Shown: positions 16,359-25,157 of the stretch, piece after piece
Position numbering within the stretch: the stretch's first letter is position 1
Layout: each line of letters begins with the position of its first letter
From: JAQUOA01 sp037443785
Lineage (GTDB): Bacteria > Bacteroidota > Ignavibacteria > UBA10030 > UBA8401
NCBI GenBank assembly: GCA_037443785.1
Contig: JBBINR010000018.1
Span: 7,297-71,296 of the forward strand
Length of the DNA stretch: 64,000 nucleotides
Reading direction: 5' to 3'
Position numbers and translations under genes: made by a program
Notes under the pieces: model-generated
What the model saw: only the letters and a program-made list of their open reading frames with translations
What the model was told of the DNA's origin: nothing
Databases searched by the model: none

Positions 16359-19154
16359 ATGAAACACCGCGAGAAACTATTTTTGATCGATTCGATGGGA
16401 ATCGCCTATCGTTCATACTTTGCGTTCATTCAAAATCCTCTTATCAATTCAAAAGGAGAAAATACCGGAGCCATTTATGGTTTCGTTAATTATCTCAATA
16501 AAATATTGGATGAGCAAAAACCTGATCATGTTGCTGCCGTATTTGATACCGACGCCCCTACATTCCGGCATAAACTGTACAAAGAATACAAAGCCACGCG
16601 CAACAAAATGCCTGAGGATCTTTCTTCATCACTTGGATATTTAAAAGATGTTGTCAAAGCATATAATGTTCCCGTTATCGAATTGGATGGATATGAGGCA
16701 GATGATATTATTGGAACACTGGCAAAACGTGCCGAAAAAGAAAACATCGATGTATTCCTTGTTACTTCAGATAAAGATTTTATGCAGCTTGTATCGAGAA
16801 GAGTAAAAATATACCGTCCCGGCAAAGGTGGCGATGACGATGAAATTCTCGGCGAAGAAGGAGTCATCGAAAAATTCGGCGTTCCTCCCGAGCAAGTTAT
16901 CGATATGCTTGGATTGATTGGCGATACTGCAGACAATGTTCCGGGTGTCCCAGGGATTGGCCCGAAAACAGCAGAGCCTTTGGTCAAAAAATATGGGTCG
17001 ATCGAAAATATTTTGAAAAATGTCGATTCGATTCCGCAAAAAGGGGTCCAGGAAAAATTACGGAACAATAAAGAACTTGCCCTTCTTTCAAAACATCTCG
17101 TAACAATTGATGTCAATGTCCCAATCGAAGTCGATGTTCACCATCTCAAAGCAAAAGAAAAAAATATACCCAAGCTGATCGAACTTTTTGAGAAGCTAGA
17201 ATTCCGTGGACATATAAAACGATTAAAAGAGAAACATGCGGTTGATGTTTCAAGCGAAGTCAAATCGGAACAAACTGAAAATAGTCAAAGTGAAAAACGT
17301 AATATTAGCACAGGTAAACACGAATACATCATTATTAAAAGTGATTCTGAATATCTTCGTTTGCTTTCAGAGTTAAAAAAGGCAAAAGCTTTTGTTTTCG
17401 ATACCGAAACAACTTCTACTGACCCGCTTCGTGCGCAATTGGTAGGAATTTCATTCTGCTGTGAAGTTCAAAAAGCATATTATTTGCCCGTTAAGGATGA
17501 AGATGAGCATGAATCGTCTTCCGATCTTTTTGGAGAAGCCAAAAAGAAAACGAGATCGCACGGATTTGAATTATCACGCGTTAGAAATGACCTCTCACCA
17601 ATTTTTGGAAACCCAAAAGTTAAGAAGTATGGTCAAAATCTTAAATACGATATGCTTGTGCTTGCGTCGAAAGGAATTGAAACGCATGGAGCGGCATTCG
17701 ATACAATGATCGCAGCCTATACGCTTCGTTCTGATCGGCAGCACTCCCTTGATTCATTGGCGGAGGAACATTTAAACTATACGATGGTTTCATTCGAAGA
17801 ACTGACGGAGAAAGGGAAAAAAGATATACGCGATATTCCCATAGACGAAGTTGGGAAATATTCGGCAGAAGACGCTGATATCACGTTTCAATTAGTCGAT
17901 ATTCTCCATGATAAAATTTCCGCAAATGGATTAAAATCATTGTGTACCGATATTGAATTTCCATTGATTGAAGTTCTCGCGTCAATGGAATTAAGTGGTG
18001 TTGCAATTGATATTCCCTTTTTGGGCATCATGTCCGGCGAAATTGGCAGCGAATTAGATTCATTAACAAAGAAAATTTATAAGCATGCAGGTGAAAAATT
18101 TAATATTAACTCTACCCAGCAATTGGCCGGTGTTCTTTTTGAGAATCTAAAGCTTCGAACTGTCAAAAAAACAAAAACTGGTTTTTCCACGGACGTCGCA
18201 GTTTTAGAATCGCTCAAAAACGAACATCCAATAATCGCCCTCTTACTTGATTATCGACAATTGCAAAAGCTGAAATCGACATATGTCGACGCCCTTCCCA
18301 AATTGATTCATCCAAAGACGGGAAAAGTTCATACGTCGTACAATCAAACTGTTGCCGCTACCGGAAGATTGTCAAGCAGTGATCCAAATTTACAAAATAT
18401 TCCAATACGGACAGCGTTAGGAAGAAAAATTCGGCAGGCATTTATTCCATCCAACGCAAAATCAGTAATTGTTTCAGCAGATTATTCCCAGATCGAGCTT
18501 CGTATTATGGCACATGTCTCCGCTGACAAAGGATTGCTTGACGCATTTAAAAACAACGAAGACATCCATGCTACCACTGCGGCAAAAGTATTCGGCGTGG
18601 ATCAAAAAGATATCACACGCGATATGAGGCGTAAAGCGAAGGAAGTAAATTTTGGAATTATGTACGGGATTGGTCCCTTCGGTCTCGCCTCGCGATTAGA
18701 AATCTCTCAGACCGAGGCGAGAGAAATCATCCAAAAGTATTTCGAACGCTTTCCAAAAGTGAATCAATATATCACTGACACAATTGCGTTTGCGCACACC
18801 AATGGATTTGTAACGACTTTAAATGGACGGCGAAGGTATCTTCAGGATATCAATAGTAAGAATCAAAACATCCGGTCAAACGCAGAGCGACAGGCGATCA
18901 ATATGCCGATTCAAGGTACTGCCGCCGACATGATAAAGCTTGCGATGATCACTATTCATAACGGCATCAGTGAGAGCAAAATGGAAGGTAAAATGGTGCT
19001 GCAGGTACATGATGAATTGGTGTTTGATGTTCCGCAGTCTGAAGAGAAAATACTTACGACGTTGGTCCGAGATCGGATGACAAATGCAATGAAGTTAAAA
19101 GTACCGATTGAAGTCGAAATTGGCGTCGGTAAGAATTGGTTAGAGGCACATTAA
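16359..19154 (+). CDS. polA: DNA polymerase I
   Basis: A 931-residue three-domain polymerase. The 5'-3' exonuclease domain spans about 1-290 (VSADKDFMQL-like region TSDKDFMQLV, and GDTADNVPGVPGIGPKTA). The 3'-5' proofreading domain keeps its acidic residues (FDTETTSTDP, KYDML, YSAEDADIT), so proofreading is probably active. The family-A polymerase domain has motif A SADYSQIELR, motif B RRKAKEVNFGIMYG and motif C VLQVHDELVF. It fills gaps in repair and removes Okazaki primers. The start is set at the ATG before KHREKLFLIDSMG; the frame extends to a TTG at 16293, but those 22 residues look non-coding. Confidence 0.95.
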   Translation: MKHREKLFLIDSMGIAYRSYFAFIQNPLINSKGENTGAIYGFVNYLNKILDEQKPDHVAAVFDTDAPTFRHKLYKEYKATRNKMPEDLSSSLGYLKDVVKAYNVPVIELDGYEADDIIGTLAKRAEKENIDVFLVTSDKDFMQLVSRRVKIYRPGKGGDDDEILGEEGVIEKFGVPPEQVIDMLGLIGDTADNVPGVPGIGPKTAEPLVKKYGSIENILKNVDSIPQKGVQEKLRNNKELALLSKHLVTIDVNVPIEVDVHHLKAKEKNIPKLIELFEKLEFRGHIKRLKEKHAVDVSSEVKSEQTENSQSEKRNISTGKHEYIIIKSDSEYLRLLSELKKAKAFVFDTETTSTDPLRAQLVGISFCCEVQKAYYLPVKDEDEHESSSDLFGEAKKKTRSHGFELSRVRNDLSPIFGNPKVKKYGQNLKYDMLVLASKGIETHGAAFDTMIAAYTLRSDRQHSLDSLAEEHLNYTMVSFEELTEKGKKDIRDIPIDEVGKYSAEDADITFQLVDILHDKISANGLKSLCTDIEFPLIEVLASMELSGVAIDIPFLGIMSGEIGSELDSLTKKIYKHAGEKFNINSTQQLAGVLFENLKLRTVKKTKTGFSTDVAVLESLKNEHPIIALLLDYRQLQKLKSTYVDALPKLIHPKTGKVHTSYNQTVAATGRLSSSDPNLQNIPIRTALGRKIRQAFIPSNAKSVIVSADYSQIELRIMAHVSADKGLLDAFKNNEDIHATTAAKVFGVDQKDITRDMRRKAKEVNFGIMYGIGPFGLASRLEISQTEAREIIQKYFERFPKVNQYITDTIAFAHTNGFVTTLNGRRRYLQDINSKNQNIRSNAERQAINMPIQGTAADMIKLAMITIHNGISESKMEGKMVLQVHDELVFDVPQSEEKILTTLVRDRMTNAMKLKVPIEVEIGVGKNWLEAH

Positions 19155-19163
19155 CCAATTCTT
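19131..19163. terminator. Perfect 12-bp hairpin over the polA stop codon
   Basis: AAGAATTGGTTA (19131-19142) pairs with TAACCAATTCTT (19152-19163) around a 9-nt loop. The polA stop codon starts the 3' arm. No clear T-run follows on either strand, so it may be a weak bidirectional terminator or an mRNA 3'-end stabiliser between convergent genes. Confidence 0.5.
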
Positions 19164-19172
19164 GAAAATACA

Positions 19173-19685
19173 CTAAACCTTTTCTTTTCTTTTGAGAAGC
19201 ATTAATCCGCCAAAGAGAATGAGCGCAACAGGCCAATACATTCCAATTGCTTCTTTCACGTCGCTCGCATACCAGTATCCAATCTCCGTCATCATAAAAG
19301 CTCCCCCCAAAACAATAAACACTGCAGCCGGCACCAAAAGATGGTAATCTTTAAAATTGAAAATGAATAACGATAAAAATGCCAGACCGAACACAATCAA
19401 GAAACCAGGGACGTAAACATAGGGAGTTCTTTCGATAAGATTGAATTTTCCAAGCAATAAAAGTATTCCGCTGTAAAAACATAAGCTTCCAAAAAATATT
19501 TGCTTTCTTACCGTTAATAAAAAAGCGCGGACCACAACGGCAATTCCGTAGCATGTAATTCCAAGCAATAAGAATGTTGAACCATCCAATTTAAGAATAT
19601 GAAGTTGCCGTAATAATAATCCAATTCCAAGAATGACGAGGACGATACCAAGAATTGGGATGCGAGATAATTGAGTCTTTTCCAT
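19173..19685 (-). CDS. Multi-pass membrane protein, LiaF/DUF5668-like
   Basis: A 170-residue protein with about six hydrophobic segments arranged as short hairpins of glycine-rich helices (GIVLVILGIGLLL, PVALILFGGLMLL). These are like the LiaI/LiaF-type transmembrane domain of envelope-stress proteins. It follows the PspC-type gene with only one nt between, so the two are translated together. A role in membrane-stress response is inferred from this pairing. No catalytic motif is seen. Confidence 0.7.
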   Translation of the reverse strand: MEKTQLSRIPILGIVLVILGIGLLLRQLHILKLDGSTFLLLGITCYGIAVVVRAFLLTVRKQIFFGSLCFYSGILLLLGKFNLIERTPYVYVPGFLIVFGLAFLSLFIFNFKDYHLLVPAAVFIVLGGAFMMTEIGYWYASDVKEAIGMYWPVALILFGGLMLLKRKEKV

Positions 19686-19686
19686 A

Positions 19687-20358
19687 TTATACTTTCGCTT
19701 TCATTACACTGTCATCAGGGACGACAAGTGCAAGAAGAATATATAAAATCAGTCCGGCACCGAATGAAGCAAAGCACAAAATGAGATACAGTAAACGCAT
19801 CATGCTTGAATCAATTCCAAAATATGCTGCCAATCCTCCGCAAACTCCGAAAATTTTCCGGTCTGTAACTGATCTTCGAAATTGACGAACCGTAGTCTGA
19901 CCCGCAGATTCATAGGGCTCTCCCTCACGAACTTCCTTTTCAGATTCCACAGGTTTCGATTGACGATAATAAATCACTGCCATTCCGAGAACAATCAACA
20001 GAATAGGAAATATAAACTCAAATGTATTACCCACAAAATCAAAAAAATGGAAGAGATCTAAATTTGCAAGAAGCAACAAAAATCCACCTGCAATTAGTAA
20101 ATAACCGAACCAATTTTTTGCGTGACTGCGATTTTCAACAGGAATGGATTCTTCTGGTTCTTCTGTTTCAACAATTGGTCGTTTAGGAATAATAAAAATT
20201 GCGGCGATATACAATAAAATACCTGTTCCGCCAAAAATTACCATCAAAACAAACAGTATTCTAAGCATAACCGGATCGACATCAAAATATTCACCAAATC
20301 CTCCACAGACCCCTGCAAATACTTTGTTCGTTCTTGACCGATATAATCGTTTTTTCAT
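19687..20358 (-). CDS. Membrane protein with two PspC domains
   Basis: A 223-residue protein with a PspC domain at each end: KVFAGVCGGFGEYFDVDPVM (about 10-29) and KIFGVCGGLAAYFGIDSSMM (about 159-178). Between them is a LiaI-like pair of membrane helices (about 85-125). PspC domains sense or stabilise the inner membrane under stress. The start at 20358 follows GGGAGG; an ATG at 20370 would precede that site. The duplicated arrangement suggests an internal gene duplication. The function is inferred from the domain only. Confidence 0.8.
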   Translation of the reverse strand: MKKRLYRSRTNKVFAGVCGGFGEYFDVDPVMLRILFVLMVIFGGTGILLYIAAIFIIPKRPIVETEEPEESIPVENRSHAKNWFGYLLIAGGFLLLLANLDLFHFFDFVGNTFEFIFPILLIVLGMAVIYYRQSKPVESEKEVREGEPYESAGQTTVRQFRRSVTDRKIFGVCGGLAAYFGIDSSMMRLLYLILCFASFGAGLILYILLALVVPDDSVMKAKV

Positions 20359-20423
20359 ATTACCTCCCATTAAGAGAACTTACAGGTGTTACGAACACTT
20401 GGCATAATTGTTTCATCAAGGAA

Positions 20424-20984
20424 TCAGCAGCGAAGGATTTGTTTGTCGGTAACAATGTAGGAGATTTTTGCATCAAATGATTCTACAGGTAGCTCAGAAA
20501 TGAGTTGAAAATCGTATGCAAGAGCAATCGATGGAGCTTTCATATCGGTCAAAAATCTATCATAAAACCCTCCGCCAAAACCGATCCTATTCCCATGTCG
20601 ATCAACTGCCAATGCGGGAACAATGACAACACCTATATTTGATGCTTTCACTAATCGTTCAAGCGACGGTTCATAGATTCCTAATTTGCTGAATGATAAC
20701 TCACTGAGAGAATAAATTTCAGAATGTTTCATCTGCTTTGTTTGAGCATCTACGATTGGAACAATGACTCTCTTTTTTTCTTTTAACATCCATCGAATAA
20801 GCTGATGCGTATCAACTTCATTATTCTTTGATGATACATATGTATGCACAACATCCGCCCTAAAAAATTCCGGTACAGAAAGAAGATTAGAAAAGATCAT
20901 CGAAGAACGTTCTTTAATCTCTTTTTTTGATAATGCCTCTCTCTTTGCTTTCATCCGATGTCGGATCTCTTGTTTCGTCTTCAT
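20424..20984 (-). CDS. 5-formyltetrahydrofolate cyclo-ligase
   Basis: A 186-residue enzyme that converts 5-formyl-THF and ATP to 5,10-methenyl-THF in folate salvage. It shows the family's N-terminal basic helix (KQEIRHRMKAKREAL), the VPIVDAQTKQM strand and the C-terminal active-site loop NRIGFGGGFYDRFL. The start at 20984 gives a normal family length. A longer frame from 21167 would run through the frr terminator and is rejected. Confidence 0.9.
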   Translation of the reverse strand: MKTKQEIRHRMKAKREALSKKEIKERSSMIFSNLLSVPEFFRADVVHTYVSSKNNEVDTHQLIRWMLKEKKRVIVPIVDAQTKQMKHSEIYSLSELSFSKLGIYEPSLERLVKASNIGVVIVPALAVDRHGNRIGFGGGFYDRFLTDMKAPSIALAYDFQLISELPVESFDAKISYIVTDKQILRC

Positions 20985-21010
20985 AAAGAATTGTATTAAA
21001 AAGAAATGAA

Positions 21011-21038
21011 AATAAAAAGCCCCACAGATGCGGGGCTT
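21011..21038 (-). terminator. Rho-independent terminator of the frr transcript
   Basis: On the minus strand AAGCCCC and GGGGCTT pair across an 8-nt loop, followed by a T-rich run (complement of 21011-21016). It lies just after the frr stop codon. Confidence 0.85.
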
Positions 21039-21060
21039 CATACAGGAAAAAAGAAAATCA

Positions 21061-21588
21061 CTACACTTCCATAATTTCTTTTTCTTTGACGACCAAGAGG
21101 GAGTCAATTTCTTTGATATATTTATCGGTGTATTTTTGAACTTCCTGCTCGCCGCGTTTCCGGTCATCCTCAGAAAAGTGTTCCGCCTTCTCAGATTTTT
21201 TCAACTGCTCATTCTCATCCCGGCGAATATTTCTTATTGCAATTTTCCCTTCCTCACCGAACTTTTTCACAAGTTTTACAAGCTCTTTTCTTCTCTCTTC
21301 GTTTAACGGTGGAATCGGCACTCGAACAAGATTTCCATCGACACTTGGATTGAATCCGAGATTTGCGGCAATGATCCCTTTTTCGATCGGCTGCAGCATT
21401 GATTTATCCCATGGCGTAATTGTTAACATATGAGCATCGACAACGCTCACCGTTCCAACCTGATTCACAGCCATCGGAGTGCCATAAGCATCGATGCGAA
21501 CAGTATCCAGCAGTGCTGTCGTTGCTTTTCCAGTCCGTATTTTTACAAGTTCATGACGGACGCTTTCTACTGCTTTGTTCATCCGCAT
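21061..21588 (-). CDS. frr: Ribosome recycling factor, apparent 5'-end anomaly
   Basis: RRF releases ribosomes from mRNA after termination, together with EF-G. The visible frame from ATG 21588 codes for 175 residues (MRMNKAVESVRHELVKIRTG...). This lacks the first ten residues of the usual 185-residue protein. The missing part is present upstream in frame (KEILKNCD), but its expected ATG at 21617-21615 is one base out of frame and reads ATG-TAA. An AGGAGG sits 8 nt before that ATG. Adding one base would restore exactly 185 residues. Either the sequence has an indel error, or the start is unusual, or the short form is used from an ATG without a ribosome site. It is last in the rpsB-tsf-pyrH-frr order. 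Confidence 0.9.
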   Translation of the reverse strand: MRMNKAVESVRHELVKIRTGKATTALLDTVRIDAYGTPMAVNQVGTVSVVDAHMLTITPWDKSMLQPIEKGIIAANLGFNPSVDGNLVRVPIPPLNEERRKELVKLVKKFGEEGKIAIRNIRRDENEQLKKSEKAEHFSEDDRKRGEQEVQKYTDKYIKEIDSLLVVKEKEIMEV

Positions 21589-21614
21589 ATCACAGTTTTT
21601 AAGAATTTCTTTTA

Positions 21615-21631
21615 CATGATTTCATCCTCCT
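21615..21631 (-). promoter_or_regulatory. Strong ribosome site and out-of-frame ATG before frr
   Basis: AGGAGG (21631-21626) is followed after 8 nt by ATG (21617-21615) and immediately by TAA. This is an ideal start site, but it is one base out of frame with frr. A second ATG directly abuts the AGGAGG and opens only an 8-codon frame. Confidence 0.75.
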
Positions 21632-21644
21632 AGTTTCAAAAATA

Positions 21645-22376
21645 TTAAAGTGACGGAGCTGATTCCGCTACAATAGTACCAACTTGTTCCCCTAATATCA
21701 ATCGCTTTAAATTCCCCTGGATATTCATATTAAAAACGCCAATGGGCAACTTATTTTCTTTACAGAGGGTTATCGCTGTCATATCCATGACTTTGAGATT
21801 TCGTTTAAACACGTCATCATAATTGATCAACGGAAAATGTTTCGCCGAAGGATTTTTTTCCGGATCGGAATCATAAATTCCGTCAACTCTTGTTCCCTTG
21901 ATAATAATATCAGCTTCAATTTCAATCCCACGAAGCACGGCCGCCGTATCAGTGGTAAAATAGGGATTGCCTGTTCCAGCTGCAAAAATCACGATCCTAT
22001 TTTTTTCCAAATGCCTTACCGCCTTACGGCGAATATACGGTTCTGCAATCCTCGCCATATCAATTGCCGTTTGGCAGCGAGTATACATTCCATGATGTTC
22101 AAGGGTATTTTGCAATGCAAGTGCATTAATAACCGTCGCAAGCATTCCCATGTGGTCGCCGGTTACCTTATCGATTCCGTCTGATGAGTTTTCAATACCG
22201 CGGTAAATATTTCCACCGCCGATAACAATTCCGATTTGAACCCCAAGAGTATGAATGGTTTTAATTTCTTCAGCATATTGTTTCAGTATTCTCGCGTCGA
22301 TTCCATACTCAAGATCGCCCATCAACGCTTCGCCGCTCAGTTTAAGAAGTATTCGTTTATATTTTGAAGTTGACAT
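21645..22376 (-). CDS. pyrH: UMP kinase
   Basis: A 243-residue amino-acid-kinase-fold enzyme that phosphorylates UMP to UDP for RNA and DNA synthesis. It shows KLSGEALMG near the N-terminus, the glycine-rich IGIVIGGGNIYRG phosphate-binding loop, and the conserved TDTAAVLRGIEIEAD and KGTRVDGIYDSDPEKNPSA segments of bacterial hexameric UMP kinases. GAGG precedes the start. It lies between tsf and frr, a very common order. A terminator-like hairpin just upstream may limit read-through from tsf. Confidence 0.96.
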   Translation of the reverse strand: MSTSKYKRILLKLSGEALMGDLEYGIDARILKQYAEEIKTIHTLGVQIGIVIGGGNIYRGIENSSDGIDKVTGDHMGMLATVINALALQNTLEHHGMYTRCQTAIDMARIAEPYIRRKAVRHLEKNRIVIFAAGTGNPYFTTDTAAVLRGIEIEADIIIKGTRVDGIYDSDPEKNPSAKHFPLINYDDVFKRNLKVMDMTAITLCKENKLPIGVFNMNIQGNLKRLILGEQVGTIVAESAPSL

Positions 22377-22390
22377 AGTTAGTCCTCGAC

Positions 22391-22420
22391 AATAAAAAGA
22401 AAGGTCTCATGAGAGACCTT
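22391..22420 (-). terminator. Terminator or attenuator between tsf and pyrH
   Basis: On the minus strand AAGGTCTC and GAGACCTT pair across a 4-nt loop, followed by TCTTTTTATT. It ends about 15 nt before the pyrH start codon. It could terminate the ribosomal transcript or partly attenuate pyrH-frr. Confidence 0.75.
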
Positions 22421-22427
22421 CCGTGTA

Positions 22428-23270
22428 TTAAATTGCTGTTTCACCGAGCTGGTAGCGTATAAATTGCTTTACGCTGATTCCTCCACTCAGCAAATCTTTG
22501 ATCGTTTTGCCTGCATCTTTGATAAAGCTTTGTTCAAGAAGAACAACTTCTTGATAATATTTTTCAAGCCTTCCTTGAGCAATCTTGTCGGCAATCTGAT
22601 CCGGCTTGCCTTCATTTTTGGCCTGCTGGCGATAGATTTCTAACTCTTTCTCGATCAATTCTTTCTTTACATTTTCTCTTGCAACAACACTCGGATTCAT
22701 TGCGGCAACCTGCATTGCAATATCTCGTGCAAGAGTCTTTGTTGTTGGTGAAAACTCTGTGCTTAATTCAACCAAGACACCGAGCTTGCTTCCCATATGA
22801 ATATAAGATTCCATAAATCCATTTTGAGAATTGACAATAGTGAATCGTTTAATTTCGGTTCGCTCACCAATTTTCCCAACCAGTTCGGTAAGTGCATCGC
22901 TTACAGTTTTTCCATTCGGATGTGGTAATGCAAGCAGCGCTTCGGCAGAAGCAGGTGATTTTTCAAATACAATAGCAGCAATGGAATTTGCAAATTCAAC
23001 AAAGTCATTTCCGCGTGCAACAAAATCGGTTTCGCAATTTACTTCAACAATAACGCCGCGTTTAGCATCGGCTGATAATTTCGAAACAACAATTCCTTCG
23101 TTAGCTGCCTTATCAGAGCGTTTAGCTGCTGTAGCTGCGCCTTTTTTTCTAAGAATCTCAATTGCGAGATCCATATCACCGTTGGATTCATCAAGAGCTT
23201 TCTTGCAATCCATCATTCCTGCGCCGGTTTTATCGCGCAGTTTTTTTACCATTTCACTTGTTACTGCCAT
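22428..23270 (-). CDS. tsf: Translation elongation factor Ts
   Basis: A 280-residue guanine nucleotide exchange factor for EF-Tu. The N-terminal UBA-like domain MVKKLRDKTGAGMMDCKKAL and the motif VIVEVNCETDFVARGNDFVEFA are clear signatures. The C-terminus includes LLEQSFIKDAGKTIKDLL. It starts 2 nt after the rpsB stop, so the two are co-translated. Confidence 0.97.
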   Translation of the reverse strand: MAVTSEMVKKLRDKTGAGMMDCKKALDESNGDMDLAIEILRKKGAATAAKRSDKAANEGIVVSKLSADAKRGVIVEVNCETDFVARGNDFVEFANSIAAIVFEKSPASAEALLALPHPNGKTVSDALTELVGKIGERTEIKRFTIVNSQNGFMESYIHMGSKLGVLVELSTEFSPTTKTLARDIAMQVAAMNPSVVARENVKKELIEKELEIYRQQAKNEGKPDQIADKIAQGRLEKYYQEVVLLEQSFIKDAGKTIKDLLSGGISVKQFIRYQLGETAI

Positions 23271-23272
23271 AA

Positions 23273-24061
23273 TTATTTTCTTTCTTCATGCTGTCTTCGA
23301 GGACGACGATCTTTTCGATCGGACTTTTCATTTTTTTCCTGTTTTTCTGCTTCTTCGGCTTCCGGTTCTGTCTCTACCTTACGAGCGTTTCCTTCAACAA
23401 TCGCATCAGCAACGGCTTTTGCAATCAATTGGACTGATTTCAACGCATCGTCGTTTGCAGGAATGATATAATCAATTCCATCCGGATCACAATTGGTATC
23501 AACGATGGCAAAAACCGGAATACCAAGGCGGTTTGCTTCTTTGACGGCAATGTCTTCCTTTTTCACATCAACAACAAACAATGCGCCAGGAAGTCTGGTC
23601 ATATCAACAACGCCCGAAAGTGTTTTCTGCAATTTTTCTTTTTCACGCGAAAGAAACAATGTTTCTTTCTTTGTAATCTTGTCGAACGTGCCGTCAGTTT
23701 CCATCTTCTCGATGTTGGTCAAGCGCTTTACGCTTTTTCGAATTGTCGTAAAATTTGTTAATGCACCGCCAAGCCAGCGGTCGCAAATGTAAAACTGACC
23801 GCAACGTTTGGCTTCAGCTTCAACGACTTCTTTTGCTTGTTTCTTTGTTCCAACAAATAAAACTTTCTTGCCGCTGGCAACAAGATTAGCAATGGCATTT
23901 GACGCTTCGTCAAGAAGTTGTTGTGTTTTCTTTAAATCAAGAATATGTATCCCATTTCGTTCCATAAAAATATATGGTTTCATTTTGGGATTCCAACGAC
24001 GGGTAAGGTGGCCAAAGTGGGCACCGGCTGAAAGTAATTCAGCGAGTTCTACGCGGGGCAT
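23273..24061 (-). CDS. rpsB: 30S ribosomal protein S2
   Basis: A 262-residue S2 with AGAHFGHLTRRWNPKMKPYIF near the N-terminus, VLFVGTKKQAKEVVEAEA, RWLGGALTNFTTI, and PGALFVVDVKKEDIAVKEANRLGIPVFAIVDTNCDPD split across the middle. The C-terminal 35 residues are highly charged (Glu/Lys/Arg), longer than in E. coli. It heads the rpsB-tsf pair, with a 106-nt gap from rpsI. Confidence 0.97.
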   Translation of the reverse strand: MPRVELAELLSAGAHFGHLTRRWNPKMKPYIFMERNGIHILDLKKTQQLLDEASNAIANLVASGKKVLFVGTKKQAKEVVEAEAKRCGQFYICDRWLGGALTNFTTIRKSVKRLTNIEKMETDGTFDKITKKETLFLSREKEKLQKTLSGVVDMTRLPGALFVVDVKKEDIAVKEANRLGIPVFAIVDTNCDPDGIDYIIPANDDALKSVQLIAKAVADAIVEGNARKVETEPEAEEAEKQEKNEKSDRKDRRPRRQHEERK

Positions 24062-24167
24062 AGTGTTCCTTTATTTTGGTTAATAACTTCTACTTTTTTC
24101 AATTCGGAGCAGAATCCTAATTGGACACCGCTGCACCGATCCAAAAGTATGTTTGATGAAAAAAATT

Positions 24168-24557
24168 TTATCGTTTGGAGAATTGGAATCTCTTGCGAGC
24201 TTTCTTTTGTCCGTATTTTTTACGTTCGACCATTCTGGGATCACGTGTTAACAAACCGTTTTGACGCAACACGGAACGATTTTCTTCGCTGATCTCAACA
24301 AGTGCTCGTGCAACACCAAGAGTTACTGCACCAGCTTGTCCGGAGGCTCCGCCGCCTTCAACATTTACCTTCACATCATATCGTCCCATTGTATCGGTAA
24401 CAACAAAAGGTTTTGTGATTTGATTGCGGTGAGTTTCAAGCGCGAAATATTTTTCGAATGAATTTTCATTCACAGTGATTTTTCCAGAACCATTTTTCAA
24501 ATAGACTCTGGCAACCGAAGTTTTTCTACGACCAATAGCTTGATGTGCTTGTTGCAT
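24168..24557 (-). CDS. rpsI: 30S ribosomal protein S9
   Basis: A 129-residue S9 with the family signature GGGASGQAGAVTLGVARAL (about 70-88) and the basic C-terminus ending KRFQFSKR, which reaches the ribosomal P site. The length is normal. It follows rplM by 14 nt, the conserved L13-S9 operon. Confidence 0.97.
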   Translation of the reverse strand: MQQAHQAIGRRKTSVARVYLKNGSGKITVNENSFEKYFALETHRNQITKPFVVTDTMGRYDVKVNVEGGGASGQAGAVTLGVARALVEISEENRSVLRQNGLLTRDPRMVERKKYGQKKARKRFQFSKR

Positions 24558-24571
24558 TTACTTCCTTCTCA

Positions 24572-25018
24572 CTAATTAATTTCAAAAATTTCTGGTTTTT
24601 GTGCAGCATGCGGATGTTCAGTTCCAGCATAGACTTTCAATTTTTTGAAGATCCGGCGACCGAGCTTGTTATGCGGAATCATTCCTTTAACCGCATGTTC
24701 AATAACTCGCTCCGGATGATTCTTAAGAACATCTTTGAATTTCTCGAAAATATCTCCGCCAGGATATCCGGTATAATGAAAATATTCTTTCATTTCGGTT
24801 CGTTTGCCGGTTACCTTTATCTTTTCGGCATTGACAACTACCACAAAATCACCAACATCAGCATTTGGTGTAAATTGCGGTTTGTGTTTTCCACGTAGCA
24901 AGTGAGCTACTTGCGATGCGATTCGACCTAATGTTTTCCCATCGGCATCAATAATGAACCATTTTTGGGTAACATCAGATTCTCTAAAAAATGATGTGCT
25001 TCTATCTCCAAAAGCCAC
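24572..25018 (-). CDS. rplM: 50S ribosomal protein L13
   Basis: A 148-residue L13. WFIIDADGKTLGRIASQVAHLL and the region VEHAVKGMIPHNKLGRRIFKKLKVY-like (here VIEHAVKGMIPHNKLG) are diagnostic. The start is GTG at 25018, supported by GAGGAG 8 nt upstream. It begins the L13-S9 operon after a 139-nt gap from the dehydrogenase cluster. Confidence 0.97.
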   Translation of the reverse strand: MAFGDRSTSFFRESDVTQKWFIIDADGKTLGRIASQVAHLLRGKHKPQFTPNADVGDFVVVVNAEKIKVTGKRTEMKEYFHYTGYPGGDIFEKFKDVLKNHPERVIEHAVKGMIPHNKLGRRIFKKLKVYAGTEHPHAAQKPEIFEIN

Positions 25019-25157
25019 GTTTGTATCTCCTCTTTAAAAAATAAGAATTTTCTTTTCTAATTCAGTTTTTAAATATAGCGGAAATATGCAGAATATGCAA
25101 TCTTTTTTGACAAGAAAATTTCTCTCCCATTTTGCATTCAATACCTTATTGAAAAAT

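Noticed and set aside
16526..17116. A 196-codon minus-strand frame inside polA
   Set aside because: It lies fully antisense to conserved polA sequence and has no ribosome site; its serine/isoleucine-rich make-up is typical of an antisense shadow.
20985..21167. A long N-terminal extension of the 5-formyl-THF cyclo-ligase
   Set aside because: It would run through the frr terminator and the frr 3' end; the ATG at 20984 gives the normal family length.
22831..23466. A 211-codon plus-strand frame opposite tsf and rpsB
   Set aside because: It is antisense to two highly conserved translation genes and shows no known protein features.
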